Shown here: one piece after another, positions 16,962-25,177 of the stretch | Position numbering within the stretch: the stretch's first letter is position 1 | How the letters are laid out: each line of letters starts with the position of its first letter | DNA from: Cognatilysobacter lacus | GTDB lineage: Bacteria > Pseudomonadota > Gammaproteobacteria > Xanthomonadales > Xanthomonadaceae | DNA length: 39,963 nt | Direction: 5' to 3' | Assembly (NCBI RefSeq): GCF_008274655.1 | Contig: NZ_VTRV01000002.1 | Location: 1 to 39,963, forward strand | Translations under genes and position numbers: made by a program | Notes under the pieces: model-generated | Seen by the model: only the letters and a program-made list of their open reading frames with translations | The model's database searches: none | Told to the model about the DNA's origin: nothing

Positions 16962-17474
16962 ATGGCCGCCGCCCTTACGACCGCTCCGCCGCCCGTCGTG
17001 GGCATCGTGATGGGCAGCCGCTCCGACTGGGAAACGATGCAGCACGCGTCTGCAAAGCTCGAAGCGCTGGGCGTGCCGCACGAGGTCCGCGTGGTGTCCG
17101 CGCATCGGACGCCGGATGTGCTGTTCGATTACGCCGCGACGGCGCGCGGGCGCGGCCTGCGGGTCATCATCGCCGGCGCGGGCGGCGCCGCGCATCTTCC
17201 GGGAATGCTTGCGGCCAAGACGTCCGTGCCCGTGCTTGGTGTGCCGGTGCAGAGCAAGGCGCTCAATGGCCTCGATTCGCTGCTGTCGATCGTGCAGATG
17301 CCGGCAGGCATTCCCGTCGCAACCTTCGCGATCGGGCAGGCTGGTGCGGCCAACGCAGCGTTGTTCGCAGCCGCAATGCTGGCCGACACGATGCCGGAAG
17401 TCGGCGCCAGCCTCGACGCCTTCCGCGAGCAGCAGACGGCCGCCGTGATGCAGAACGACGACCCGCGCAAATGA
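16962..17474 (+). CDS. purE: N5-carboxyaminoimidazole ribonucleotide mutase
   Basis: A 170-residue PurE, which rearranges N5-CAIR to CAIR in purine synthesis. The signature [24 protein letters not shown] and [15 protein letters not shown] are intact, as is [24 protein letters not shown]. The ATG at 16962 follows GGGAAG at a good distance; an in-frame TTG at 16944 is less likely. Its stop overlaps the purK start (ATGA), so the two consecutive enzymes are translationally coupled. Confidence 0.96.
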   Translation: MAAALTTAPPPVVGIVMGSRSDWETMQHASAKLEALGVPHEVRVVSAHRTPDVLFDYAATARGRGLRVIIAGAGGAAHLPGMLAAKTSVPVLGVPVQSKALNGLDSLLSIVQMPAGIPVATFAIGQAGAANAALFAAAMLADTMPEVGASLDAFREQQTAAVMQNDDPRK

Positions 17475-18616
17475 CGACGGTAGGCATCCTCGGCGGCGGC
17501 CAGCTCGCTCGCATGCTCGCGCTCGCGGGCGCGCCGCTCGGCCTGCGTTTCCTGGTAATGGACAACGTGGCCGACGCGTGCGCCGGTCAGTTCGCGCCGA
17601 TGGTAGTGGGCGATTATCGCGACGAAGCGGCGCTTGCGGAATTCGCGTCGCGCGTCGACGTGGCCACCTTCGATTTCGAGAACGTGCCTGCCGAGTCGGC
17701 GCGTTGGCTGGCTTCGCGTATCGACGTATTCCCGAATCCGCACGCGCTGGCGATCGCGCAGGATCGGCTAGCCGAGAAGACGCGCTTCCGTGAGCTCGAC
17801 ATCCCGGTGCCGGCATTCGCCGCCGTCGACACGCTCGACGGACTGCGCGCGGCCGTCGAATCGATCGGTACGCCCTGCATCCTTAAGACGCGCCGGCTGG
17901 GCTACGACGGCAAGGGCCAGTTCCGCATCCGTCAGGCCAGCGATGTCGACGACGCATGGGCCGCGCTCGGCGCGCAGGCGTCGAAGGTGGGGCTGATCCT
18001 AGAGGCGTTCGTGAATTTCGAGCGCGAGCTGTCAGTGGTGGCGGTGCGCGGCCGCGACGGGCAGTTCCGCGCCTGGCCGCTCACCGAGAACTGGCATGTG
18101 GACGGCGTCTTGTCGGCGAGCCTCGCGCCCGCGTCGGTGCAGCCGCGGATGCGGGACGAGGCGGTGGACTACGCGCGCCGGCTCGCGGAATCGCTGGATT
18201 ACGTCGGCGTGTTCGCGCTCGAGTTGTTCTGTCGAGGCGACAACCTTCTCGCGAACGAACTCGCGCCGCGCGTGCACAACTCCGGACACTGGACGATCGA
18301 GGGCAGCGAGACTTCGCAGTTCGAGAATCATCTGCGTGCCGTGCTGGGCCTGCCGCTCGGCGACACGCGGATGGTGGGGCGCGCCTGCATGCTGAACTGG
18401 GTGGGTGAACTACCTGATGCGCGGGCGGTTCTCCACGAATCCGGCGGGCACTGGCACGACTACGGCAAGGCGCCGCGCGCCGGTCGCAAGGTCGGGCACG
18501 CGACCGTGCGCGCGGACGATGATGGCGCGCTGGCCGAGACACTCGTGCGTGTCGGCGCCGCACTGAATCGGTCCGCTCAGGTCGAGCCGGTGGTCGCGAG
18601 GCTGACCTCGCGCTGA
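17471..18616 (+). CDS. purK: 5-(carboxyamino)imidazole ribonucleotide synthase
   Basis: A 381-residue ATP-grasp enzyme making N5-CAIR from AIR, bicarbonate and ATP, the substrate of PurE. It opens with [17 protein letters not shown], the family's nucleotide-fold start. ATP-grasp features include [30 protein letters not shown] and the metal/phosphate segment [16 protein letters not shown]. Length and order after purE are standard. It converges on the small membrane-protein gene with a gap of 7 bp. Confidence 0.96.
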   Translation: MTTVGILGGGQLARMLALAGAPLGLRFLVMDNVADACAGQFAPMVVGDYRDEAALAEFASRVDVATFDFENVPAESARWLASRIDVFPNPHALAIAQDRLAEKTRFRELDIPVPAFAAVDTLDGLRAAVESIGTPCILKTRRLGYDGKGQFRIRQASDVDDAWAALGAQASKVGLILEAFVNFERELSVVAVRGRDGQFRAWPLTENWHVDGVLSASLAPASVQPRMRDEAVDYARRLAESLDYVGVFALELFCRGDNLLANELAPRVHNSGHWTIEGSETSQFENHLRAVLGLPLGDTRMVGRACMLNWVGELPDARAVLHESGGHWHDYGKAPRAGRKVGHATVRADDDGALAETLVRVGAALNRSAQVEPVVARLTSR

Positions 18617-18623
18617 AACCCGC

Positions 18624-19130
18624 TCAGGCGCGGGGCGCGGCGACCGCTGGGGCGAACGAGCGCATCAGCCGCATCAGCCCGATGCCCTGCATCAGGTAGA
18701 ACGCGACGACCGCCGCAGCGACAGCGAACGTGAGCGGGCTCGATGCCTGTGGCGTCATGTAGCCGCCGGTGGCAACGCGCCATGCGATGCGAGCCACCAG
18801 CAGCGCGGTGAGCGCGCCACCGATCCACGGGTTCGGCGTGTAGCCCGGTTGGCCGTCGACCGCGTCGACGCTCAGCAGTCGAAGCGCGAGCACGCCCAGC
18901 CCCGCACCCACGGCCCCACCGACGGCGATGCCCCAGTAATGCGCCGGGTTGATGGCCGCCATGGCGGCCAGCGCGGCCAGCGCCACGCTCATCACCGCGA
19001 CGCGGACAGTGGTGCGCGACTGCCGCCACGGCTGCCATCCGAAGTGGCTGCGAATGCGCCGGTACAGCGCGAAGCAAACGACGGCGACGATGACGTACGG
19101 CATCAACTCGGGCGTGGTGCTGGCAGTCAT
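18624..19130 (-). CDS. Small multipass membrane protein (CcdC/DUF1453-like)
   Basis: A 168-residue protein with about five hydrophobic segments and short loops. An early RRIRSHFGWQPWR follows the first helix. This layout, one helix, an 'R-x-R-x-x-F-G-x-Q' loop, then four helices, resembles the DUF1453/CcdC group, but I hold that only loosely. The ATG at 19130 is preceded by AGGGGGAAG, a strong ribosome binding site. No function can be assigned. It lies between purK (convergent) and sodB (same strand, upstream, with a terminator-like hairpin between). Confidence 0.7.
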   Translation of the reverse strand: MTASTTPELMPYVIVAVVCFALYRRIRSHFGWQPWRQSRTTVRVAVMSVALAALAAMAAINPAHYWGIAVGGAVGAGLGVLALRLLSVDAVDGQPGYTPNPWIGGALTALLVARIAWRVATGGYMTPQASSPLTFAVAAAVVAFYLMQGIGLMRLMRSFAPAVAAPRA

Positions 19131-19190
19131 CGTGCGTGCTTCCCCCTGGAAGTTCGAGCGTAGCGCAGCTCGCGGGTCGCGGAAACGAGA

Positions 19191-19211
19191 ACGGCCGGAT
19201 CGCCCGGCCGT
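19191..19211 (-). terminator. Hairpin downstream of sodB
   Basis: ACGGCCGG and CCGGCCGT form a perfect 8-bp stem with a 5-nt loop, 26 bp after the sodB stop. On the minus strand it is followed by TCTCGTTT, a weak T-tract. Likely sodB terminator. Confidence 0.65.
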
Positions 19212-19236
19212 TCGTTGCATCCACCGCCGAAACGGA

Positions 19237-19815
19237 TCACTTCATGTTCGAAGCCACGAAGTCCCAGTTCACGAGGTTCCAGAACGCTTCGACGAACTTC
19301 GGCCGCGCGTTGCGATAGTCGATGTAGTAGGCGTGTTCCCACACGTCGCAGGTGAGCAGCGGCGTGTCGTCGGTGGCGACCGGCGTGTTCGCGTTCGACG
19401 TGCTTACGAGCGCCAGTGAGCCGTCCGGGCGCTGCACGAGCCAGCCCCAGCCCGATCCGAACGTACCGACGCAGGTCTTCGCGAATTCGTCCTTGAACGT
19501 CGCGAAGTCGCCGAATGCGAGGTTGATCGCGTCCGCCAGCTTGCCAGTGGGCTCGGCGCCGCCCTGGGGCTTCATGCAGTTCCAGAAGAACGTGTGGTTC
19601 CAGACCTGCGCCACGTTGTTGAACAGCGGCCCTTGGGCGCGACGGATGATGTCCACCAGCGGCATGTCGGCGAACTCGGTGCCCTCGATCATCTTGTTGG
19701 CGTTGTCGACGTACGCCTTGTGGTGCTTGCCGTAGTGGTAGTCGAGCGTTTCGGCCGACATGTGCGGCTCGAGCGCTGCGCGATCGTAGGGCAGGGGAGG
19801 AAGTTCAAGGGCCAT
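19237..19815 (-). CDS. sodB: Superoxide dismutase [Fe]
   Basis: A 192-residue cytosolic Fe/Mn superoxide dismutase. Metal ligands are His27 (DYHYGKHH), His74 (WNHTFFWNCM), Asp157 and His161 (DVWEHAYYIDYRN). The AQVWNHTFFWN context, with Gln69-Val71 before the ligand, and GSGWGWLV favour the iron type. The ATG follows CAGGAG. It is divergent from grxD with a 100-bp shared region that includes TACAAT and ATTCTA, candidate -10 boxes for the two directions. Pairing of an oxidative-stress enzyme with a CGFS glutaredoxin is common. Confidence 0.95.
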   Translation of the reverse strand: MALELPPLPYDRAALEPHMSAETLDYHYGKHHKAYVDNANKMIEGTEFADMPLVDIIRRAQGPLFNNVAQVWNHTFFWNCMKPQGGAEPTGKLADAINLAFGDFATFKDEFAKTCVGTFGSGWGWLVQRPDGSLALVSTSNANTPVATDDTPLLTCDVWEHAYYIDYRNARPKFVEAFWNLVNWDFVASNMK

Positions 19816-19915
19816 GCGGAAACTCCTGGTGGGGGCGGGAGGCGTACAATTTTCCATTCTATCCCCACGCGCCATGACGGCCAGTTGCAGCGGCCGCATG
19901 CACAGGAGGCAGCCC

Positions 19916-20236
19916 ATGAACGTCATGGAGCGCATGCAGACCGAGATCGACCGACATCCCGTTGTGCTCTTCATGAAGGGCACGCCGCAGTTCCCGATGT
20001 GCGGGTTTTCCAGCCGCACCGTGCAGGCGCTCAAGGCCGCCGGCGCGAAGGAGCTGCATACCGTCAACGTGCTGGAGGACCCGGAAGTGCGCGCGAACCT
20101 GCCGCGCCTGTCCAACTGGCCGACGTTCCCGCAGCTCTTCATCAACGGCGAGCTGATTGGCGGCTGTGACATCACCATGGAGCTGCTCGAATCGGGCGAA
20201 CTCGCCCGGATCTTCAGCGAGACGCAGGGTCCGTGA
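19916..20236 (+). CDS. grxD: Monothiol glutaredoxin Grx4 family
   Basis: A 106-residue CGFS-type glutaredoxin involved in Fe-S cluster transfer and iron sensing. The active site CGFS is at 29-32 in KGTPQFPMCGFSS; WPTFPQLFINGELIGGCDI is the conserved glutathione-binding region. ACAGGAGGC precedes the ATG at 19916, which supports this start over an in-frame upstream ATG at 19814. Its stop overlaps the GTG of the SDR gene (GTGA), so the two are probably coupled, followed 10 bp later by marC. Confidence 0.95.
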   Translation: MNVMERMQTEIDRHPVVLFMKGTPQFPMCGFSSRTVQALKAAGAKELHTVNVLEDPEVRANLPRLSNWPTFPQLFINGELIGGCDITMELLESGELARIFSETQGP

Positions 20237-20973
20237 GCGACGTTCCGGATCGTGAGCTGGACGGGCGCGTCGTTCTGGTAACCGGCGCGCACGGGGGCTT
20301 CGGAAGTGCCGTTGCGCAGGCGTGTGCGCGCGCGGGTGCAACGGTGGTGCTGTTGGGCCACCGGCCCCCGCGACTCAATCGCGTGTACGACCGGCTCGTG
20401 GCCGAGGGTGCGCAGGCCGCGTTGTATCCGCTCGACCTCGAGGGCGCTTCGCCCGACGACTACGCGCAGCTCGCCGAGCGGCTTGGCACCGAATTCGGGC
20501 GGCTGGACGGGCTTGTCCACTGTGCGGCGGAGTTTCGCGGCCTGACGCCGGTGGTGCATGCCGACCCTGCCGATTTCGCCCGTTCGCTGCATGTCGGGCT
20601 GACGGCGCCGTGGTGGCTGACGCAGGCGCTGCTGCCGGTCCTCTCGCAGTCGGCCGACGCCTCCGTGGTATTCACGCTGGACTCGCCCGAGCGCGTCGGT
20701 GCCGCCTACTGGGGTGGGTACGGCGTCTCGCACTTCGGGCTGCAGGGCGTCGTCAGGATCCTGGATGCCGAACTCGCCAACGGGCCGGTTCGCGTCAGCG
20801 GGCTGATGCCGGGCCCGATGCGCACGACGTTGCGCGCACGTGCCTGGGTGGAGGAGACGGACCGCCAGGCCGTCGACCCGTCGACGTATGCGCCGGCGGC
20901 GGTGGAACTTCTCTCGTCCGCTGGCCGCGCGCGCCGCGGCACGGTGTGGGCGCCGGCGCCGGTCGCGCCCTGA
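20233..20973 (+). CDS. YciK-like SDR with degenerate catalytic tetrad
   Basis: A 246-residue short-chain dehydrogenase/reductase fold protein closest in pattern to YciK (DGRVVLVTGAHGGFG opening, LTQALLPVL, WGGYGVSHFG). The cofactor motif TGxxxGxG is intact (Thr17 to Gly24). Of the catalytic tetrad only Tyr163 remains: the Lys is His167, the Ser position is Asp150, and the Asn of the 'V-N-V' strand is Gly122. The NAG structural motif is also changed (CAA, 97-99). It starts at a GTG overlapping the grxD stop. Most likely a nucleotide-binding non-enzyme or an enzyme with changed chemistry. Confidence 0.85.
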   Translation: MSDVPDRELDGRVVLVTGAHGGFGSAVAQACARAGATVVLLGHRPPRLNRVYDRLVAEGAQAALYPLDLEGASPDDYAQLAERLGTEFGRLDGLVHCAAEFRGLTPVVHADPADFARSLHVGLTAPWWLTQALLPVLSQSADASVVFTLDSPERVGAAYWGGYGVSHFGLQGVVRILDAELANGPVRVSGLMPGPMRTTLRARAWVEETDRQAVDPSTYAPAAVELLSSAGRARRGTVWAPAPVAP

Positions 20974-20983
20974 TCATCGCGCC

Positions 20984-21568
20984 ATGACCATCGCCTCGGC
21001 TGCGCTGCTGCTGTTCCTGATCCTCGACCCGCTCGGGAACATTCCGGTGTTCCTGAGCCTGCTGCGTGTCCTGCCGCCGGCCCGCCAGCGCATCGTCCTC
21101 GCGCGCGAACTGCTTATCGCGCTGGGCGTGCTGTCGGCATTCCTGTGGGGCGGCAAGTACGGCCTGGAGCTGATGCACCTGCGGCAGGAGTCGGTGTCGA
21201 TCGCCGGCGGTATCGTTCTGTTCCTGATCGGCATCCGGATGATCTTCCCGCCACCGGAAGGCCTGATGGGCGAGATCCCGGATGGCGAGCCCTTCATCGT
21301 GCCGATGGCGATCCCGCTGATCGCCGGGCCGTCGGGCATGGCCGCCGTGATGCTGATGGGCAGCAACGAGCCCGGCCGCCTCGGCGACTGGAGCATCGCG
21401 CTGCTGATCGCCTGGGCGGCGACGTCCGTGATCCTGTTCTCGGCCACGGTCCTCTACCGGTTTCTCGGCGTGCGAGTCCTGACCGCGCTGGAGCGGCTGA
21501 TGGGCATGCTGCTGGTCGCGATCTCGGTCCAGATGTTCCTGGACGGGCTGTCGGCCTACCTGCGCTGA
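20984..21568 (+). CDS. MarC family integral membrane protein
   Basis: A 194-residue MarC/YhgN-type protein with six hydrophobic segments. It starts with FLILDPLGNIPVFLSLL, carries LFLIGIRMIFP in the middle and PFIVPMAIPLIAGPSGMAAVM, all typical of the family. Biochemical function is unknown; the name derives from the mar region but no drug-resistance role is established. It starts 10 bp after the SDR and probably ends that operon. A 150-bp region with regulatory-looking repeats follows. Confidence 0.9.
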   Translation: MTIASAALLLFLILDPLGNIPVFLSLLRVLPPARQRIVLARELLIALGVLSAFLWGGKYGLELMHLRQESVSIAGGIVLFLIGIRMIFPPPEGLMGEIPDGEPFIVPMAIPLIAGPSGMAAVMLMGSNEPGRLGDWSIALLIAWAATSVILFSATVLYRFLGVRVLTALERLMGMLLVAISVQMFLDGLSAYLR

Positions 21569-21634
21569 AGGCTTAAGCCGGCGCCGCCCGCGTTTCAGAT
21601 TGAGCGTCACGGCACTGTCATGGCCGCGACCTAG

Positions 21635-21653
21635 CATGTTAATCTCATGTTAA
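21635..21653 (+). promoter_or_regulatory. Direct repeat CATGTTAA x2, 11-bp spacing
   Basis: CATGTTAA occurs at 21635-21642 and 21646-21653, one helical turn apart, about 65 bp before the receptor ATG. AT-rich sequence of this kind stands out against the surrounding GC-rich DNA. It could be a regulator binding site for the TonB-dependent receptor gene or part of its promoter (TTAATC and TTAACC). Confidence 0.5.
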
Positions 21654-21718
21654 CCACGATCGGGGCGGGGAGCCCCGGGCGTGCCATTCCCGTCCGACGT
21701 GTCCATCGAGGCCTCCGT

Positions 21719-24700
21719 ATGACCCATACCAGCCGACTCCGGCTGTCCAAGCTGACGCTTGGCCTGTTTGCCGCCCTTGCTGCTTCCACCGCGTTCGCGC
21801 AGAGCACCTCCGCCGGCCTGAATGGCGTCGTGACCGATGCAGGCGGCCGTCCGGTCGCGGGCGCCGACGTCACGATCGTGCACGTCGAGTCGGGCACGGT
21901 CAGCCATGCGACCACCGACGCGAACGGTCGCTACAACGCGCGCGGCCTTCGCGTCGGCGGCCCGTACACGATCACGATCAACCAGGCGGGCGCCGGCACG
22001 GGCCGTCAGGAAGGCGTGTATCTCGGGCTGGACCAGGTCGCCGACGTGGACCTGCACCTCGCCCAGACCGACGTGCAGCTCGGCTCCGTCGTGGTGAAGG
22101 GCAAGGCGACGTCGCAGTACTTCGGCGCCGACATGAAGGGCCTGAGCACCAATCTGTCGCGTCGTGACCTCGACCGCATGCCGGCCCCGGACCGTTCGAT
22201 CCAGAACGTCGTGCGCGCCGATCCCCGCATCGTCATCACCGACCGCGACCGTGGCGCGTTCTCGGCCGCCGGCCAGAACTTCCGCTACAACAGCATCACC
22301 GTCGACACCATCCAGGCGGGCGACCCGTTCGGCCTGAACGACAACGGCCTGCCGACCAAGGGCACGCCGATCTCGCAGGACGCGATCGAGAGCTACAACA
22401 TCTCGACCGCCAACTTCGATGTCGCCACCCGCCGCGGCGTCGGCGCGTGGGTCAATGCCGTCACCAAGAGCGGCACGAACGACTTCCACGGCTCCGTCTA
22501 CTACGTCTACCAGAACGCCGACAAGATGATCGGCGAGAACCAGTCCGGCGCGAAGTGGACCGGTTTCACCAAGGACACGACGATCGGCGCCACCCTCGGC
22601 GGCCCGATCGTGAAGGACAAGCTGTTCTTCTTCGCGAGCTATGAAGAAGGCAAGAAGTCCGGCCCGGGCGCCCCGTATGGCCCGTCGGACTCCAACGCGA
22701 CGCTCAAGGTTCCGGGTGTAACGCAGGCGCAGCTCGACGCGATCATCGCCGCCGCGAAGGCGAAGGGGCTGACCCCGGGCGACCTGACCGCGTCCAACAT
22801 CGACACCGACAGCAAGCGCGGCCTCGTCAAGTTCGACTGGAACATCAACGAGCAGCACCGCGCCAGCCTGCGTCTGAGCGAGACGAAGGAAATCGAGCCG
22901 ATCGTCACCAACGCGACCACGTCCGGCGCCAACCCGCGCCTGCCGCTGTCGAGCAACTGGTACGTCCTCGACAAGAAGAACACCAGCTACGCGCTGAGCC
23001 TGTACGACGACTGGACCAGCAACTTCTCCACCGAAGCGTCCATCGGCTACAACGAGTTCACGCAGAACCGCGCCCCGCTGGTGGGCGGACCGCAGCCGGA
23101 AATCACGATCCGTACGGGCGTGAACCCGGTGACGGGCGTGCCGCTCGACGGCACGGGCCCGGGCGTGACGTTCGGTACCGAGTTCTCGACGCAGGCCAAC
23201 CGCCTCGCGGTGAAGACCTGGAACGGCTATTTCGCAGGCACCTGGTACGCCGGTGACCACGTCCTCAAGGGCGGCTTCGACTACCAGCGCGACGACTTCT
23301 ACAACCTGTTCCTGCAGAACTATTACGGGTCGTACGAGTTCAACTCGCTCGCGGACTTCAACTCCGGCAACTACCGCCGCTATCGCGTCGCCCTGCCGGC
23401 GCCGGGCTATGCGCTCGGCAACGTCGCCGCCGAGTTCCGCATGACGCAGTACGGCCTGTTCCTGCAGGACACGTGGCAGGTCAACGATCGCCTGTCGGTC
23501 CAGTACGGCGTTCGTTACGACCTGCCGTACGTGGACCCGGCGCCGACGCTGAATCCGTGCTTCGCGGCCGCACCCGGCGCCCAAGGCGCCCAGGGTTCGC
23601 CCGCGGTCTGCTACCTGCGCTCCAACACGGCCCCGGGCAACACGGCGTCGGCGACGGGTGGTTACGGGTACCCGAACACCGGCACGATCGACGGCAACGG
23701 CGTAGTGCAGCCGCGCGCTTCGTTCAACTTCAGCATCGACGAGAACACGCAGCTGCGTGGCGGCGCCGGGCTGTTCGTGTCGAACACGCCGGCGGTGTGG
23801 GTCGCGAACCCGTACTCCAATAACGGTGTGGCGGTTGCGAGCTACGACGTGAACCATTCGGGCCCGCGCGTCACCGGGGATCCGGTATTCAGCATCGACC
23901 CGTTCAACCAGGGCGTACCGGGCGGCACGCGGACGCTTCCGGGGCAGGGCACGTCGCAGATGAACGTCAGCGTCGTCGATCCTGACTTCCAGATGCCGTC
24001 GGTGGCCAAGTACACGATCGGCATCGACCACACGTTCCCGCTGTTCGGTGGCACGGTCGCGTCGGCCGAGCTGCAGCACATCGACGTGGTCAAGGGCATC
24101 AAGTACGACAACCTCAACCTCGGCGCGCCCACCGGCACGCTGCCCGACGGCCGCCTCAGCTACGCGAAGACGCCGAACGCTGCGCCGGGTGGTGCCAACA
24201 CGAACCGCTGGAACGCGAATCCGTCGTTCGGCCAGCAGGTCATCCTGCTGACCAATACGGACAAGGGCCAGTCGGACAGCCTGACGCTGTCGCTGCGGCG
24301 GCCGTTCTCGAACAACTGGGCTGCGTCGCTGGCGTACACGTTCACCCGCGCCACGGACGTCAATCCGGGTGCGTCGAGCGTGGCGAACAGCAGCTTCCAG
24401 AACCGCTCGTGGATCAACCCGAACGACGACGAACTTGGCACCTCGAACTACCAGATCCCGAACCGCGTCCTCGCGCAGGTGACCTGGCAGCACAAGTTCT
24501 TCGGCAGCTACGCGACCAGCATGTCCGCGCTGTATGACGGTCACAACGGTGCGCCGTACAGCTGGATCTTCGGCAACGACGTCAACGGCGATTCGTACTT
24601 CCGCGACCTGGCCTACATCCCGGCCGGCCCGCAGGACGTGCAGTTCGCCACCGGCACGACGGAAGCGGCGAAGCAGTCGTTCTTCGACTACATCGCGTCG

Positions 24701-25075
24701 AACCCGGAACTGGCGCGCTACCGCGGCAAGATCTTCGATCGCAACGAAGACCGCGCCCCGTGGGTGAACCAGCTCGACCTGACGTTCTCGCAGGAAATCC
24801 CGGGCTTCATGAAGGGCCACAAGGGCGAAGTGCGCCTCGACATCTTCAACGTGCTGAACATGTTGAACAAGGATTGGGGCGTCGAGTACCGCGCGTCGTT
24901 CCCGCTCGAGCGCGTGCTGGCCGACGAGGCTGGTGTGCAGAACGGCAAGTACGTCTACGACATCTCGCGCTACCTCGTGAACGGCGTGTACTCGCCGCAG
25001 GCCCTGCGCCCGAACGAGAGCCAGACGCCGTCGCAGCGTTGGTCCGCACTGCTGACGCTTCGCTACAAGTTCTGA
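21719..25075 (+). CDS. Oar-like TonB-dependent outer-membrane receptor
   Basis: A 1118-residue outer-membrane protein. A signal peptide (to about 27, ending AFAQ) is followed by a carboxypeptidase-regulatory-like domain (about 30-115: GLNGVVTDAGGRPVAGADV, TTDANGRYNARGL). Next comes a plug region (RRDLDRMPAPDRSIQNVV) and a long barrel with many aromatic strands, ending LLTLRYKF. This is the Oar-like receptor layout common in Xanthomonadaceae; substrates are usually unknown, often peptide or carbohydrate. The ATG at 21719 is preceded by GAGG. It stands alone between marC and ppnN with its own terminator; an upstream in-frame ATG lacks a signal peptide context. Confidence 0.92.
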   Translation: MTHTSRLRLSKLTLGLFAALAASTAFAQSTSAGLNGVVTDAGGRPVAGADVTIVHVESGTVSHATTDANGRYNARGLRVGGPYTITINQAGAGTGRQEGVYLGLDQVADVDLHLAQTDVQLGSVVVKGKATSQYFGADMKGLSTNLSRRDLDRMPAPDRSIQNVVRADPRIVITDRDRGAFSAAGQNFRYNSITVDTIQAGDPFGLNDNGLPTKGTPISQDAIESYNISTANFDVATRRGVGAWVNAVTKSGTNDFHGSVYYVYQNADKMIGENQSGAKWTGFTKDTTIGATLGGPIVKDKLFFFASYEEGKKSGPGAPYGPSDSNATLKVPGVTQAQLDAIIAAAKAKGLTPGDLTASNIDTDSKRGLVKFDWNINEQHRASLRLSETKEIEPIVTNATTSGANPRLPLSSNWYVLDKKNTSYALSLYDDWTSNFSTEASIGYNEFTQNRAPLVGGPQPEITIRTGVNPVTGVPLDGTGPGVTFGTEFSTQANRLAVKTWNGYFAGTWYAGDHVLKGGFDYQRDDFYNLFLQNYYGSYEFNSLADFNSGNYRRYRVALPAPGYALGNVAAEFRMTQYGLFLQDTWQVNDRLSVQYGVRYDLPYVDPAPTLNPCFAAAPGAQGAQGSPAVCYLRSNTAPGNTASATGGYGYPNTGTIDGNGVVQPRASFNFSIDENTQLRGGAGLFVSNTPAVWVANPYSNNGVAVASYDVNHSGPRVTGDPVFSIDPFNQGVPGGTRTLPGQGTSQMNVSVVDPDFQMPSVAKYTIGIDHTFPLFGGTVASAELQHIDVVKGIKYDNLNLGAPTGTLPDGRLSYAKTPNAAPGGANTNRWNANPSFGQQVILLTNTDKGQSDSLTLSLRRPFSNNWAASLAYTFTRATDVNPGASSVANSSFQNRSWINPNDDELGTSNYQIPNRVLAQVTWQHKFFGSYATSMSALYDGHNGAPYSWIFGNDVNGDSYFRDLAYIPAGPQDVQFATGTTEAAKQSFFDYIASNPELARYRGKIFDRNEDRAPWVNQLDLTFSQEIPGFMKGHKGEVRLDIFNVLNMLNKDWGVEYRASFPLERVLADEAGVQNGKYVYDISRYLVNGVYSPQALRPNESQTPSQRWSALLTLRYKF

Positions 25076-25102
25076 TCGCAACACGCAGTCGAAACACGGA
25101 GG

Positions 25103-25126
25103 CGGCCGGGGAAACCCGGCCGTTTT
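25103..25126 (+). terminator. Rho-independent terminator after the Oar-like receptor
   Basis: CGGCCGGG pairs with CCCGGCCG around a GAAA loop, followed by TTTT, 27 bp after the receptor stop. A strong terminator. Confidence 0.88.
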
Positions 25127-25177
25127 CCTTTGGTGACGCGGCTGAGATAGAGTCGCCCGATTAAGAAGACAGATCAC

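Noticed and set aside
21570-21579. Palindrome GGCTTAAGCC after marC
   Set aside because: Only 10 bp, no loop and no T-tract; likely chance, and too weak for a terminator.
21650-25177. 1175-residue open frame antisense to the Oar-like receptor
   Set aside because: Arg/Val/Asp-rich composition typical of antisense frames in high-GC genes; the sense strand has a signal peptide, domains and a terminator.
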